From: Porites lobata
Lineage: Eukaryota; Cnidaria; Anthozoa; Scleractinia; Poritidae
Direction of reading: 5' to 3'
DNA length: 64,000 nt
NCBI GenBank assembly: GCA_942486035.1
Contig: CALNXK010000025.1
Coordinates: 1,408,501 to 1,472,500, forward strand
A program made the position numbers and the translations under genes. The notes beneath the pieces were generated by a model, which worked only from the letters and a program-made list of their open reading frames with translations, made no database searches and had not been told where the DNA came from. Of this stretch, positions 23,401 to 36,055 are shown piece after piece (positions within the stretch are counted from its first letter, which is position 1; each line of letters starts with the position of its first letter).

Positions 23401-25928
23401 CGAGAGGACATGTGAAATAGCCAAAGGCCATACTGAGTGAACCAATCCATGCTGAAACACAACAAAAATAACCCTATCATTAAAAAAAGAGCAACAAGAA
23501 AGCCAACAATCGAAATAAGACTAAAAAGGAAAATTAATACAAAAACTTCAACGTAAAGTATGTTAAATGTTGCTGAATTTGGAAGAAAGGCATTAGGCAA
23601 TTAAAATCGTACGCTATTTGCACTTAACCCTCCAGTCTGCCAGTGAGCCAGTTTTTTACGCCAACACCCTCTCTCTTTACGCCCTGCAGAGCGCTGTCAG
23701 TGCAATAGCTCGTTTAGGTGGAAGGCTAATTTCGAGTTTTCAGTAGCTTGTGACTTGGTTCAAGATATATGCCAGGTGGTGTTGATAAATGATATCAGTG
23801 ATGATGATGATGATGATGATGATGAATAGGTTCAAAATTCGCCATCTTTCAATTTTATTACCAAACCTACCCTGCTTGGCAGGCCTTTTTTGCACCTGCC
23901 ATGCAGGCTGCACCAAAAAGGTCAACACGTCCGTTATTCGAGACACCTCAACGACATTCACAGGTCAAACTGTTAAATATGGGAAAAAGCGGTAAACGTC
24001 GCTACTGAAAACTATCTGCCATAATGATCAGGATCAATTGCACAACTTATATCAATTTTTTGATTTACGGGAGCTTTACTCCCTATGAAGACTCCCATGC
24101 CATGTGCAAATTGTAGATGTTGGCATCACTTAGGTGATCAGGATGGGACGTTGATATTTTGTACACATGCGAGTACGTCAGGGATGTGCGTGAGGAAAAT
24201 ACAGTGTTGATAGGCTAATCCAATTACATATGAAATCTAACCAAACTGGCCTCCATTAGAAGGGTTTATTAAAGATCAATTCACCGACGATTCATCCCCG
24301 CCTTTTTTTACACGGCAGCATCCCTCTGAACTTACAATCCCTTTTTCTTTGAAGAAAAAAAAACCAACAGAGTCCTTTCCGGTTTTCAAATTTGACCTTG
24401 GAATCGATCATGTGATTTGCTAATGTTTGCGCAAGAATTACATATGCTTTTTAAAACAATACTCCGAGAACTGCATAAAATGTTCTCTCTGTCACAGGCT
24501 AAACTTTTCCGGAAATGTTTAGTACATTTCAATTCCAAAAAATTCACTTAAGGTATCTGCACCGGCAAAATTTCAACATTTTTTTTGTCCCAAAAATCCA
24601 TCTACAGTAAGGTTAGGTCATGAAATACGCTCATCTAGTTTTATTTTTTCAATTTACCCCTGCATCAAAGTAAAAATCTCCTTAAAAGTTTTTACAAATT
24701 GAACACCTATTTTTGACCATTGCGTTTTAATGTACTCGGTTGTGGTTAAGTGATCAGGTGTCGCCATTAAAACTTTTTCATCGCTATTGCCGGGCAAGGT
24801 CCATCAGGGACCGTACAAATTTCATTGTGAAGAAGTCAATGATATAAAATAAATAATAACACTGAGAGGTACTGTCAAATTTCATTTCAGTAACCCTTTA
24901 CATTCTCCAGCTAGCTGTCTAGGGTCGCCCCAGCATCGATATATTACAGAGCCCGGGTACAAAACTATTGAAACCCCTCCATTACGGTAATATGATATAA
25001 ATATGTGAATACCAAAAAAGATACCTGCATTTGCTATCACATCCCAAAATTTTGTATATATTTCTCCATAATTGTACGTTAAAAGAATTTGTCGCTCGGT
25101 ATATTGCGGGGTTTTCCCAGCATGGCTCCTACCTTCGTTTGGATTTTGTTTCGATGATTGTTGTTACCTACCCAGGAGGGTACTCCGGCGTTAAAGCAAA
25201 GGGGATGATCGAAAGAGGGCAAAACCAAAACCTATAATAATTAGAACCCAAATAAGTAATCCTTATGGCTACTAAGGAAACCCAAACACATCCCTGGACC
25301 AAACATTAATCCCCAAAATATCCTCTGCCCATATTCTAAAACCTTGACCCCTTAACTATTCAAACAGCAAGCGGTGTTACACCAACCTTCAGAAACATAC
25401 CTACTTAAATCAAGGCATTCCCAAAAAAATACTTGCCAAATTTTCCTACCCTACAAAAAAGCCCGGAATCGAAAATTTTGAACCCACAAACAGGGATATT
25501 GCTAAGAGCAGGCTGTCTACTAATTTCAACGGCTGAAAAAGAGCTACCACCGGTTCAAAATTGCTTTGGAAAACAAAGACATGGAGGAGCTTTAAAAGTA
25601 CACTTGTGAAAGAAAAAGGCAGCTTGATTAATAAAACAAGCCCGCTTAGCTTTTCCTTAACTACATCCCTGAAAAAAATCTGTCGATCATCCCCGTCACT
25701 TTAACTCCAGAGTACCCCAGTGGGGTTACCTGCCGCTTGCCGAGTTGTGTCAAAGTGTTCTACCAAAACTGGCAGCAGAAGTCCAAAGCTGTAACCAATC
25801 CCCGAGGCAATAACAAGCGATATTCCAGAAGCAGCACACACCAGCCAAGACCAGCAGCTATCAGGACGCCATCTGGTAGTTTCATGTTCTGAATCTCCTT
25901 TCTCGGAGACTTGGACTCGACTGTTCAT
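20449..25928 (-). CDS. Monocarboxylate-transporter-like protein (SLC16-type MFS), gene 2
   Basis: Four minus-strand exons join in frame: 25928-25730, 23451-22877, 21729-21357 and 20690-20449, giving 462 residues. Intron phases (1, 0, 1) equal those of gene 1 and exon 3 has the same length (373 nt), so the two are paralogues in tail-to-tail orientation. The protein is predicted to be a 12-helix plasma-membrane carrier. RPDSCWSWLVCAASGI precedes helix 1; LQYFVRRRSLAVGI with TSATAVGM follows helix 4; GPPLAG and LMADRFGSY occur late. As in gene 1 the helix-8 arginine is present (FFSRH) with serine four residues earlier in place of the MCT1-type aspartate. The cytoplasmic tail is 20 residues longer because of an exact 60-nt tandem duplication in the last exon. 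The start is the first ATG of exon 1. Substrate unknown. Confidence 0.93.
20464..20583 (-). repeat. 60-nt tandem duplication in the tail of transporter gene 2
   Basis: Two adjacent 20-codon units, QPENYDVKQSYDEEHLFVKG and QLENFDAKQSYDEEFLVTEK, encode the C-terminal tail. Gene 1 has one corresponding unit (QPERTEVLLSIGEELLVTEK). The last exon is exactly 60 nt longer than in gene 1 (242 against 182), so the duplication accounts for the whole difference. Confidence 0.9.
22180..22634. mobile_element. Tigger-like element in transporter gene 2 intron 2
   Basis: CAGTCGAATCTCCACTAAACG at the left end is mirrored at the right by CGTTGTGTGGAGGTTCAACTG, with internal CCTCTCTACAACAGC blocks on both sides. 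The left flank is TA; the right flank is TT, so the target site is eroded or mutated. A foldback element has inserted into it (22253-22548). Confidence 0.75.
22247..22504. mobile_element. Long hairpin (foldback) element nested in the Tigger-like copy
   Basis: Arms of about 120 nt pair: AGAAGAAGACATGGCGTCTT near 22259 with AAGACGCGATGTCTTCTTC ending near 22493, and ACATTCAACGCACAAAAACTG with CAGTTTTTGTGCGTTGAATGT. A 16-nt direct repeat, GTCCATACTTTAACTC, flanks the insertion at 22237-22252 and 22549-22564, consistent with a target-site duplication. Confidence 0.8.
23800..23824. repeat. (GAT)n microsatellite
   Basis: About eight uninterrupted GAT units inside intron 1 of transporter gene 2. 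No coding role. Confidence 0.9.
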
Positions 25929-26374
25929 GGCTGGTTTCGCTAGCTATCTGCGAAAAAGCAGCCATAGAATATAGAATTGCCCTAACTCTCCCTTGGCAGA
26001 GAAATTTTACGTCCTTCCAAAGCTTTTTCAGACATATCACCCAGTTTGCCGGAATGAAAAGGTCATGGAGGTCATCAACTTGTTTTTCCAGCTACCCAGG
26101 ACCGGTTATTTTTACTAGTTTTACAAACTTTACTGGGCACTGACCTGCCCAGAGGGGATAGGCACTAACAGGAATTATAGGTCTCAAGCAAGGTGCCCTC
26201 CCCTCCCACAACCCATGAAAGATAGAAAGTAGGGGTGATTACTACTAGAGGTTCACACGCACTAGAGTGTTATGTTACGAGAAGGGCCAAGGGGTTTTCA
26301 ACTTCAGTTATGTGCCAAGAAGACTAGAACCTCTAACCAATCGTAGATGTCAGCGTAAAGGAAGCGAATTGGTC

Positions 26375-26445
26375 CGGCCGCGAATTGAACTGGGCTTTCC
26401 GTCTGTTACTCAACCAATTGAGCTCGTAACCAGCCGAGTTTAAAA
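26375..26445 (-). repeat. tRNA-derived SINE head
   Basis: On the minus strand, GAGCTCAATTGGTTGAGTAA resembles a Pol III A box and CAGTTCAATTCGCGGCCGGA a B box followed by a GGCCGGACCA end. Spacing is tRNA-like, but cloverleaf pairing is poor and no intact anticodon arm is seen. It is therefore a SINE or tRNA relic, not a working tRNA. Confidence 0.6.
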
Positions 26446-27023
26446 CCACAGCAAGGCGTGTCGAACAAGGGAGACGACCAAAATAATTTTCACCCTCTAG
26501 TGAGAGCGCCTTTGGCTAAAAACAGTGTGGATCTCTGTCCATTAAGAGAATATCAGTTGCGTGTGGCTTCAAATGGAGAGCTACAGTAGCTCGTAGGCTA
26601 ACCCTCTCCGTTCCAGAGAGACACGTAAATCCGTTATGAGCGCTGAGTTTGGTTTTCTTCAGTGACTTCAATGTGAATAGGAAACATGTACCGCGGGTAG
26701 CACTCTCGTGCCCAGCAAATATACCGCTCGCATGCTACGGTTTCGATAGTTTATCGCAGTCTTTCTAATATTTTGAGAGCATATATCGTCTTGACAGGGA
26801 AAAACAAAGAAAAAATTTTACAAAGTCATAGATGAACCTGATAAAAATGATAAGCAAACGAACGCAAATGAATGTCAAGGTTACTTTAGGGCTTTTGTAG
26901 CCTGCGCCACAGATTACATCTGGGCATACATTGAAATCGGAAAATGACAAAACCAAGCCGGCCGAGATACTGTCGATCCCTAACGTTCCTACAAAGAACC
27001 GCTGGGTAGGAGACTACATGTAA

Positions 27024-27155
27024 TGTTACACGAGACGATTCGCCGCGACGATTTTTAGTGCAACCCAGCGTTTCAAGTTAAACCAATGTCGCAACCATTC
27101 AAAACAGTGTTGTGATGCTGTGTTGCGATAAAAATCGTCGTTTTGAATTACACCA
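27024..27155. mobile_element. GTGTTACACGAGACGATT-family MITE, copy 2
   Basis: TGTTACACGAGACGATTCGC at the left and AAAATCGTCGTTTTGAATT then ACACCA at the right are mirrored; inner GACGATTTTTAGTGCAAC matches GTTGCGATAAAAATCGTC. Same family as 19348-19476. Confidence 0.75.
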
Positions 27156-29108
27156 CGAGCGGTCGTCCTTCTTGCCTCAGAGCCACTCGCGGCGGGCGAA
27201 AAAGTGTTTTTTAGCCAGTCAGTGTCATGGATAGTTGGTTCCCACTTACGCAGGTTCGAAAAATTGGTCACTTGATTTTGCTTGGGTTCGCCCCACAGTA
27301 CTAAGGAAGAGTGGTAAAATACGAATATTTAAAAAAGCAAATGCTGTTCAGTTCTGTTCCAAGACAATAATGAGTGCATAATCAACGTTATTTAGTGCCA
27401 CTCAAGTGCGCCCAAAATTACATTATCCTTCCCTTTCAGTTCTATTTAGCAATCGTTGTCGTCAAAATATCTACCATAGATATTAAAATTTTCACCTCCT
27501 GACACTTATTTACACATCAAAGTTTTTTGTACATGAAATGCAAATGACTAGCAGGTTGTTTTGAGCCCGTCTTCAATCACTCGAACAAAAATGAATCTCA
27601 TTTTTTTAAACATTTACTTCGCACAGAGTATTAATGTCCATTCAAATTCCGTGTATTTGAACCTTCCTCTAAAAGCCCGTTTAGGTTGAAATTCTAGGAA
27701 CCTTTAATCTTTAAATATAAACATCGCGTGAGGGCAGTTAGCGAATCATATTCTCCTGACACATATCCGTTTAGCCCAAAAAAAAATACAGTGCCTCTAG
27801 ATCACTCGCTGGATCTGCCGGGCATATAAAAAATATAGCCACAGCGTTTTTCACTAAAATAAATAAATAAAATAAAAGCTCCTTTGATTGTTTTCTAACC
27901 TATGAATCGTATTTCTGTACAGTGAAAAAGCATATCTGCAGCCGCAAATAGACTTACCAGTCCAACTAATATCGATCTCGGAAGGAAAATCCCAGGGTTT
28001 TTCTCGCTACTAAATCTTTCCCCGTGAACCAGGAAAGCCATTTATACAGTTCCTTCTGCGTCTCCTTTACTCGCTTGTTGCGGACAGATTTCCTTGCTAT
28101 AAAATGAACAATAATTCAGTATTTTACATCACAACCACGATTTCATCAGCTGTTACTTGTCACTTGATGTCTTGGACGGACATGAATATTCACGACAGAT
28201 TAACACGCTTAAAAAATAAACATAACCTGTGTAGCAGGCGCCTGGAAGTAGTGGGCGAAAGAGAGAACGGGCCCGCGCGAGGGGTGGGCAGAGCCGAAAG
28301 CTGCAGTGTGGTGATCAAAATTCATGTTTCATGCTTTTGATTTACAGCAGATAAGTTTACTTGTTTTGGTTCAATTAACTCTCTGGTATAAAATTATATT
28401 CTTTTTCGTTTAAAACTCGTTATCATAACATTACATTCCCACAAAGAAGAAAAGAAACTAAAACAAGCACATTTACGCCTGCGAACACAGCCGTTTCTCC
28501 TTGCTCCTAGCCTCTAAGGACGTCCCTGGCAAATTTTAACCTAAAATGAAATTTAAACTGGCACTGAAATTTATAAAATACCGTAACTTACCTAATTTGC
28601 TTCAGATCTGTCAGTTCCTTTGTTTCCTACGCGGTATTTTTTATCCTTTGTAACTTTCTATGCATCTGAAGACAGCGCAGCTAACAGTGGAGATCGGTGG
28701 AACATATAAAACCATTCAATTTGCCATTGCATAAGTCGACCCGTAAACAAAAACCGGAAAAAACCGGAAAACCCAGCTCAGGGGATGTAGGTAAGCAAAA
28801 ATAGCAGTGTATCCTTTCACTTTCGTAGGTTACGGAAACAATAGGTTTTTTTTTCATACAAATCCTTATATTTCAAATGTCATGCAACAATGTCAATGGT
28901 CGCCGATGCTTAAATTTCGAGCTTGGGCTATCTGTGGTGTATCTTGAATAACCCTGCATATGACCCTTGTTTCCGATACATAATATCTCCACTAACTCGA
29001 CTTAGACCACCAAACTATCATAAGCCCACAATCGGCTCATGTATTTTCAGCACTCATTTCTGTAGAATGGGACCACTGTGTCTAGAGTAGTCATAGCAAA
29101 GGTAATTC

Positions 29109-29199
29109 TAGCCTGCGAAAACATCCGTTTCTCCTCGCTCTTCGCCGCTGGGGACGTTTCGCCCTCAGCGGCGAAGAGCTAGGAGAAACTGGCAGGCTA
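29109..29199. mobile_element. TAGCCTGCGAAAAC palindromic MITE, copy 2
   Basis: TAGCCTGCGAAAACATCC followed by GTTTCTCCTCGCTCTTCGCC folds back on GGCGAAGAGCTAGGAGAAAC and GGCAGGCTA. The left half is identical over long blocks to 7347-7452, showing recent activity or conversion of the family. Confidence 0.85.
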
Positions 29200-31832
29200 A
29201 GGCAATTCTGCATTTGGACAAATCGTCCTTTTCTGGTAGCTTCCGAGGTTTGGGGGGAATTTTCAGGGTCTTGAGTACAATACAGGGGGTATTATTTGAC
29301 TATTCAGCCGATAGCGTCTTTCTGGAAGAAAGCCTTTGAACGGGTGTAGTACCACCAATTTTTTTCCCAAAAATTCTAATTCTGTACTGGAGGAACGACA
29401 TTAATCAGGGTCACGAAATAACCAAGATGGTGAAATGAACGATCTTTGTCTCAAACAGAGTCAGGTTTTGAAGGCTTCGGAGGCACACCTCTACCCAAGT
29501 TTCCGTTGAGCACCCCCCTAGTAGCCTCCTGGGATCCCAAGCACACGTTATTTATAGGGCTTCGTCACGCGTTCCTGCGGGGAGGGGTAAATCCGAAATG
29601 TGAGTTGTATGGGGACCCGGAGAGTATGAGAAACGTTTTGGTATGGAGAAAGTAACTGGGGTACCTGTCATCTCATTGTCGGGTACCGGGGATCAAAAAG
29701 GTATTCCACAATGGGAATTTTTCTTTTTTATGTAAAAGGGTTACTAGGTTTAGTTCTAATCAAAAAACAACAAAAAGAATAAGTTTAATTTTATTTTGTA
29801 TACAAACAACTGATCCAATGAGGAGTGGCAACAAATGAATCCGGTATTAGGAACGGTGCTAAAATGCAAGCCGGAAATTGAAATGCAGAATAGGTACAAA
29901 TTTTTGTATTCTTTGTTAGAACGCAATAGTAGGCCAATATGTCGATGAGGGAAACGGTAAGTAATAGTATTCTCTCGCTTAAAGGAGATTTTAGCACATC
30001 TGTTTTCATTAAAATTGCGTGAGTATTGGTAACCTATAATCATGATAATTATAAATAGCCACCTCCAACGCTCCCGCTTCTAAAGTTTCTCGAAACTTCC
30101 CCAGCGGCAGAGCGATGAGAGACGGATGTAATTGCAGGACATTAATGAAATGGATTATATTATGCTAGTGTAGTTTTTTTGCTTAAGTGATCCCCGTGGC
30201 CCCTAAAGAGGGGAAAAAGCCTCTGGTACCCAGGGTAGTTTATCAACTGTGAAGGTAAGGGTACTGGTTTTACGTTGGGGTCGTAGATCTCGTATAGATC
30301 GGATATGCTGTAATTTTTGCATTGTTCTGTCCATGTTTTTGAGGCTGGTTTTGGCCAATCCTTTTCTCTGCGAAACATCAACTTGACACTTGGACTCTTG
30401 CCTCCCAGAAGACACGTGAGATCTAGGTTAGGGCTTAAATCAGAGTGCGCGGATATTTTACATCAGAGCTTCTCTGGTTGTTACTCCGTACTGAAGAGCT
30501 ACAATAATAGCGAAACAGCTGTCTATGGCTACAGTCCCGCTCTGTTTCGAGTTCTTTCGGTGTCGTGTTGATGAATGTAGAGTTAATTTTCACGTGGTAC
30601 GATCAGCATTGCAGTATTTTGCTTGCAGAATTTTAAATGTCTCTACTTGTTATTTTTGCTGATCAAGTCTTCATAGATCCTACGTTCTTCAGCAGATTTG
30701 TTTGCTGTCCTGTGCAGTCCTTTGTGGTTAATGTTTGTACTTAAACTGACAAACCCCCAAACTTACAACAAGGGTCACACGGTCACACATATACCAACCC
30801 ATGGCCTGGCCAGTTCCTCCCGCATGCGCAGAGCCATACCATCTGGGGAGTGGGAGCCAGCCGTTTCGCCCTTATTGGGACTCCTTGACATGGCATAGTC
30901 GTCGAACACTCCGTAAAGACAAAGCTGTCTTCAGAGGTCCTTTACTACCGAGGCGATTTCCAAGTACTCCTTTAAGCGCCAGCTTCATACAACACATGAT
31001 GGAGCTGTTGGCTGTGCGCATACCACTACGAGCCTCAGCGCTCCGGAAGTTAAAAAATTCGTACCGTCTGGTTGCTATGAAGTGACGTAATCATCCAGTT
31101 GAGTATCCATCACTGTAACACTTTTGCGGTCAACTACCGCAGCGCTCGTAAAGCACTTTTAATAATTAAAACCGTGTTCAAAACCCTGTAGGAAGTCTGT
31201 TTATTTTTGAGTCGATTAATGCACTGCTGACTTTCACGAGGTCAACTTTTGCATAAATTATCAAACATTATGTTAAGCGGGAAATCTGCCTATGGTTCAC
31301 TATGCCACGAAAGGAGAAATCACTGGCATGATAGCTGCATGTAATAGTAATTTTATCAATCCAGGTCGCGCCGTGTTCGCTCGAGAACGCTGTGACAACC
31401 TCGTTTGGCGCGCTTCTCAATACTTCCAAAACATGTTCTAATCGGTAAGTAGACTTAAGCACTTAGTATCGCCAAGCCATTCGAATCAGTGTATACCCAA
31501 TTCTTTGTCTGAAGATTCTCGCAAACACATATACCAAGCAAATCTGGATGGAAGAGGAAATTGTCTCCCTAAACGCAGCCAGATTACATTTTGAAGGATG
31601 GCGGCACAATTCAACGCGTCTTCCAGGTCAGCCCTAATTTATAGTTCGTAAGAGTATAAATTGCGATCTCCCTATTTTCGCTTAAGCTTTCTTTGATAAA
31701 ACTTCAGTAGAAACAAAACAACGCAGACACGACATTGTCCTGCATTGAGACACAATCGGCTGAAGGAAATATCTGTTTATAAGTCGGGTAAATTATCCAT
31801 TCTTCCGCACCGCAAAATCAGCTAAAATCAGT

Positions 31833-34800
31833 CGCTGGAAACCTGGCATATTATTAAGCCTGAGCGCTTCTAAGAATAACACGTTTAGAACTTCGACGCG
31901 TAGAAAAAAAAGGCAGTTGTTCTATATCCTTTCTGGTTCATCCAGGTAGAAGTCCTGGCATATTATTATGCCTGAGCGCTTCTAGGGTATATAACACGTT
32001 TAGCATTTCGACCCGTAGCCGTAAAAAAAAAAAAAATAGGCAGTTGTTCTATATCCTTTCTGGTTCATCCAGGTAGAAGTCCTGGCATATTATTATGCCT
32101 GAGCGCTTCTAGGATATATAACACGTTTAGCATTTCGACCGGTAGCCGTAAAAAAAAAAAAAAATAGGCAGTTGTTCTATATCCTTTCTGGTTCATCCAG
32201 GTAGAAGTCCTGGCATATTATTATGCCTGAGCGCTTCTAGGATATATAACACGTTTAGCATTTCAACCCGTAGCCGTAAAAAAAAAAATTAGGCAGTTGT
32301 TCTATATCCTTTCTGGTTCATCCAGGTAGAAGTCCTGGCATGATATTATTATGCCTGAGCGCTTCTAGGATATATAACACGTTTAGCATTTCGACCCGTA
32401 GCCGTAAAAAAAAAAAAAAATAGGCAGTTGTTCTATATCCTTTCTGGTTCATCCAGGTAGAAGTCCTGGCATATTATTATGCCTGAGCGCTTCTAGGATA
32501 TATAACACGTTTAGCATTTCGACCCGTAGCCGTAAAAAAAAAAAAAAAAATAGGCATTTGTTCTATATCCTTTCTGGTTCATCCAGGTAGAAGTCCTGGC
32601 ATATTATTATGCCTGAGCGCTTCTAGGATATATAACACGTTTAGCATTTCGACCCGTAGCCGTCAAAAAAAAATAGGCAGTTGTTCTATATCCTTTCTGG
32701 TTCATCCAGGTAGAAGTCCTGGCATATTATTATGCCTGAGCGCTTCTAGGATATATAACACGTTTAGCATTTCAACCCGTACCCGTAGGCAGTTGTTCTA
32801 TATCCTTTCTGGTTCATCCAGGTAGAAGTCCTGGCATGATATCATTATGCCTGAGCGCTTCTAGGATATATAACATGTTTAGCATTTCGACCCGTACCCG
32901 TAAAAAGAAAAAAAATAGGCAGTTGTTCTATATCCTTTCTGGTTCATCCAGGTAGAAGTCCTGGCATATTATTATGCCTGAGCGCTTCTAGGATATATAA
33001 CACGTTTAGCATTTCGACCCGTAGCCGTAAAAAAAAAAAAATAGGCAGTTGTTCTATATCCTTTCTGGTTCATCCAGGTAGAAGTCCTGGCATGATATCA
33101 TTATGCCTGAGCGCTTCTAGGATATATAACACGTTGAGCATTTCGACCCGTACCCGTAAAAAAAAAAAAAAAGGCAGTTGTTCTATATCCTTTCTGGTTC
33201 ATCCAGGTAGAAGTCCTGGCATATTATTATGCCTGAGCGCTTCTAGGATATATAACACGTTTAGCATTCGACCCGTAGCCGTAAAAAAAAAAAAAAAAAT
33301 AGGCAGTTGTTCTATATCCTTTCTGGTTCATCCAGGTAGAAGTCCTGGCATATTATTATGCCTGAGCGCTTCTAGGATATATAACACGTTTAGCATTTCG
33401 ACCCGTAGCCGTCAAAAAAAAATAGGCAGTTGTTCTATATCCTTTCTGGTTCATCCAGGTAGAAGTCCTGGCATATTATTATGCCTGAGCGCTTCTAGGA
33501 TATATAACACGTTTAGCATTTCAATCCGTAGCCGTAAAAAAAAAATTAGGCAGTTGTTCTATATCCTTTCTGGTTCATCCAGGTAGAAGTCCTGGCATGA
33601 TATCATTATGCCTGAGCGCTTCTAGGATATATAACACGTTTAGCATTTCGACCCGTACCCGTAAAAAGAAAAAAAATAGGCAGTTGTTCTATATCCTTTC
33701 TGGTTCATCCAGGTAGAAGTCCTGGCATATTATTATGCCTGAGCGCTTCTAGGATATATAACACGTTTAGCATTTCGACCCGTAGCCGTAAAAAAAAAAA
33801 AAAAATAGGCAGTTGTTCTATATCCTTTCTGGTTCATCCAGGTAGAAGTCCTGGCATATTATTATGCCTGAGCGCTTCTAGGATATATAACACGTTTAGC
33901 ATTTCAACCCGTAGCCGTAAAAAAAAAATTAGGCAGTTGTTCTATATCCTTTCTGGTTCATCCAGGTAGAAGTCCTGGCATGATATCATTATGCCTGAGC
34001 GCTTCTAGGATATATAACACGTTTAGCATTTCGACCCGTAGCCGTAAAAAGAAAAAAAATAGGCAGTTGTTCTATATCCTTTCTGGTACATCCAGGTAGA
34101 AGTCCTGGCATATTATTATGCCTGAGCGCTTCTAGGATATATAACACGTTTAGCATTTCGACCCGTAGCCGTAAAAAAAAAAAAATAGGCAGTTGTTCTA
34201 TATCCTTTCTGGTTCATCCAGGTAGAAGTCCTGGCATATTATTATGCCTGAGCGCTTCTAGGATATATAACACGTTTAGCATTTCGACCCGTAGCCGTCA
34301 AAAAAAAATAGGCAGTTGTTCTATATCCTTTCTGGTTCATCCAGGTAGAAGTCCTGGCATATTATTATGCCTGAGCGCTTCTAGGATATATAACACGTTT
34401 AGCATTTCAACCCGTAGCCGTAAAAAAAAAATTAGGCAGTTGTTCTATATCCTTTCTGGTTCATCCAGGTAGAAGTCCTGGCATGATATCATTATGCCTG
34501 AGCGCTTCTAGGATATATAACACGTTTAGCATTTCGACCCGTACCCGTAAAAAAAAAAAAAAATAGGCAGTTGTTCTATATCCTTTCTGGTTCATCCAGG
34601 TAGAAGTCCTGGCATATTATTATGCCTGAGCGCTTCTAGGATATATAACACGTTTAGCATTTCGACCCGTAGCCGTAAAAAAAAAAAAAAAAAAAGGCAG
34701 TTGTTCTATATCCTTTCTGGTTCATCCAGGTAGAAGTCCTGGCATGATATCATTATGCCTGAGCGCTTCTAGGATATATAACACGTTGAGCATTTCGACC

Positions 34801-36055
34801 CGTACCCGTAAAAAAAAAAAAATAGGCAGTTGTTCTATATCCTTTCTGGTTCATCCAGGTAGAAGTCCTGGCATATTATTATGCCTGAGCGCTTCTAGGA
34901 TATATAACACGTTTAGCATTTCGACCCGTACCCGTAAAAAAAAAAAAAAAAATAGGCAGTTGTTCTATATCCTTTCTGGTTCATCCAGGTAGAAGTCCTG
35001 GCATATTATTATGCCTGAGCGCTTCTAGGATATATAACACGTTTAGCATTTCGACCCGTAGCCGTCAAAAAAAAATAGGCAGTTGTTCTATATCCTTTCT
35101 GGTTCATCCAGGTAGAAGTCCTGGCATATTATTATGCCTGAGCGCTTCTAGGATATATAACACGTTTAGCATTTCAACCCGTAGCCGTAAAAAAAAAATT
35201 AGGCAGTTGTTCTATATCCTTTCTGGTTCATCCAGGTAGAAGTCCTGGCATGATATCATTATGCCTGAGCGCTTCTAGGATATATAACACGTTTAGCATT
35301 TCGACCCGTAGCCGTAAAAAGAAAAAAAATAGGCAGTTGTTCTATATCCTTTCTGGTTCATCCAGATAGAAGTCCTGGCATATTATTATGCCTGAGCGCT
35401 TCTAGGATATATAACACGTTTAGCATTTCGACCCGTAGCCGTAAAAAAAAAAAAAAATAGGCAGTTGTTCTATATCCTTTCTGGTTCATCCAGGTAGAAG
35501 TCCTGGCATATTATTATGCCTGAGCGCTTCTAGGGTATATAACACGTTTAGCATTTCGACCCGTAGCCGTAAAAAAAAAAAAATAGGCAGTTGTTCTATA
35601 TCCTTTCTGGTTCATCCAGGTAGAAGTCCTGGCATATTATTATGCCTGAGCGCTTCTAGGATATATAACACGTTTAGCATTTCGACCCGTAGCCGTAAAA
35701 AAACAATTTAGGCAGTTGTTCTATATCCTTTCTGGTTCACCCAGGTAGAAGTCCTGGCATGATGTTATTATGCCTGAGCGCTTCTAGGATATATAACACG
35801 TTTAGCATTTCGACCCGTAGCCGAAAAAAAAATTAGGCTGTTGTTCTATATCCTTTCTGGTTCACCCAGGTAGAAGTCCTGGCATGATGTTATTATGCCT
35901 GAGCGCTTCTGGGATATATAACACGTTTAGCGTTTCGACCCGTAGCCGAGAGAAAAAATTAGGCTGTTGTTCTATATCCTTTCTGGTTCACCCAGGTAGA
36001 AGTCCTGGCATGATGTTATTATGCCTGAGCGCTTCTAGGGTGTATAACAGGTTGG
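31833..36055. repeat. Tandem satellite array, about 33 copies of a 113-134 bp unit
   Basis: A unit beginning AGGCAGTTGTTCTATATCC repeats head to tail. Copy starts fall near 31910, 32038, 32165 and so on to 35963; length differences come mostly from the A-tract (0 to 17 A) closing each unit. Each unit holds CATCCAGGTAGAAGTCCTGG (a small stem), GGCATATTATTATGCC (a 6-bp stem with a TTAT loop) and GGATATATAACACG (TATA-like). Outermost copies are diverged, middle copies nearly identical. Variant units recur in fixed order: one ending GCCGTCAAAA, then one with TTTCAACCC, then one with GATATCATT, seen at about 32660, 33412, 34297 and 35064. This is higher-order structure. Reading frames across it (33092-33586 and others) are by-products of period length and A-tract size. 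Transcription is unknown. Confidence 0.97.

Larger units (their letters stand above)
25929..31832. other. Gene-free stretch upstream of transporter gene 2
   Basis: No exon with motif and splice support was found. It must contain the promoter and any 5' UTR exon of transporter gene 2, but neither can be located. Recognisable contents are a SINE head (26375-26445), a MITE (27024-27155) and a palindromic MITE (29109-29199). Open frames at 28104-28340, 30317-30571 and 30801-31085 show no domain. Confidence 0.5.

Noticed and set aside
33092..33586. A 164-residue open frame with repeated CLSASRIYNTFSIS and related frames at 34744-34992 and 35884-36081
   Set aside because: It arises only where unit length is a multiple of three within the satellite. 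A-tract length changes break it in neighbouring units, and poly-Lys runs come from the A-tracts.
31833..36055. CRISPR array or hammerhead-ribozyme satellite
   Set aside because: There are no unique spacers between repeats, and the unit lacks the CUGANGA and GAAA core of hammerheads. The DNA is eukaryotic.
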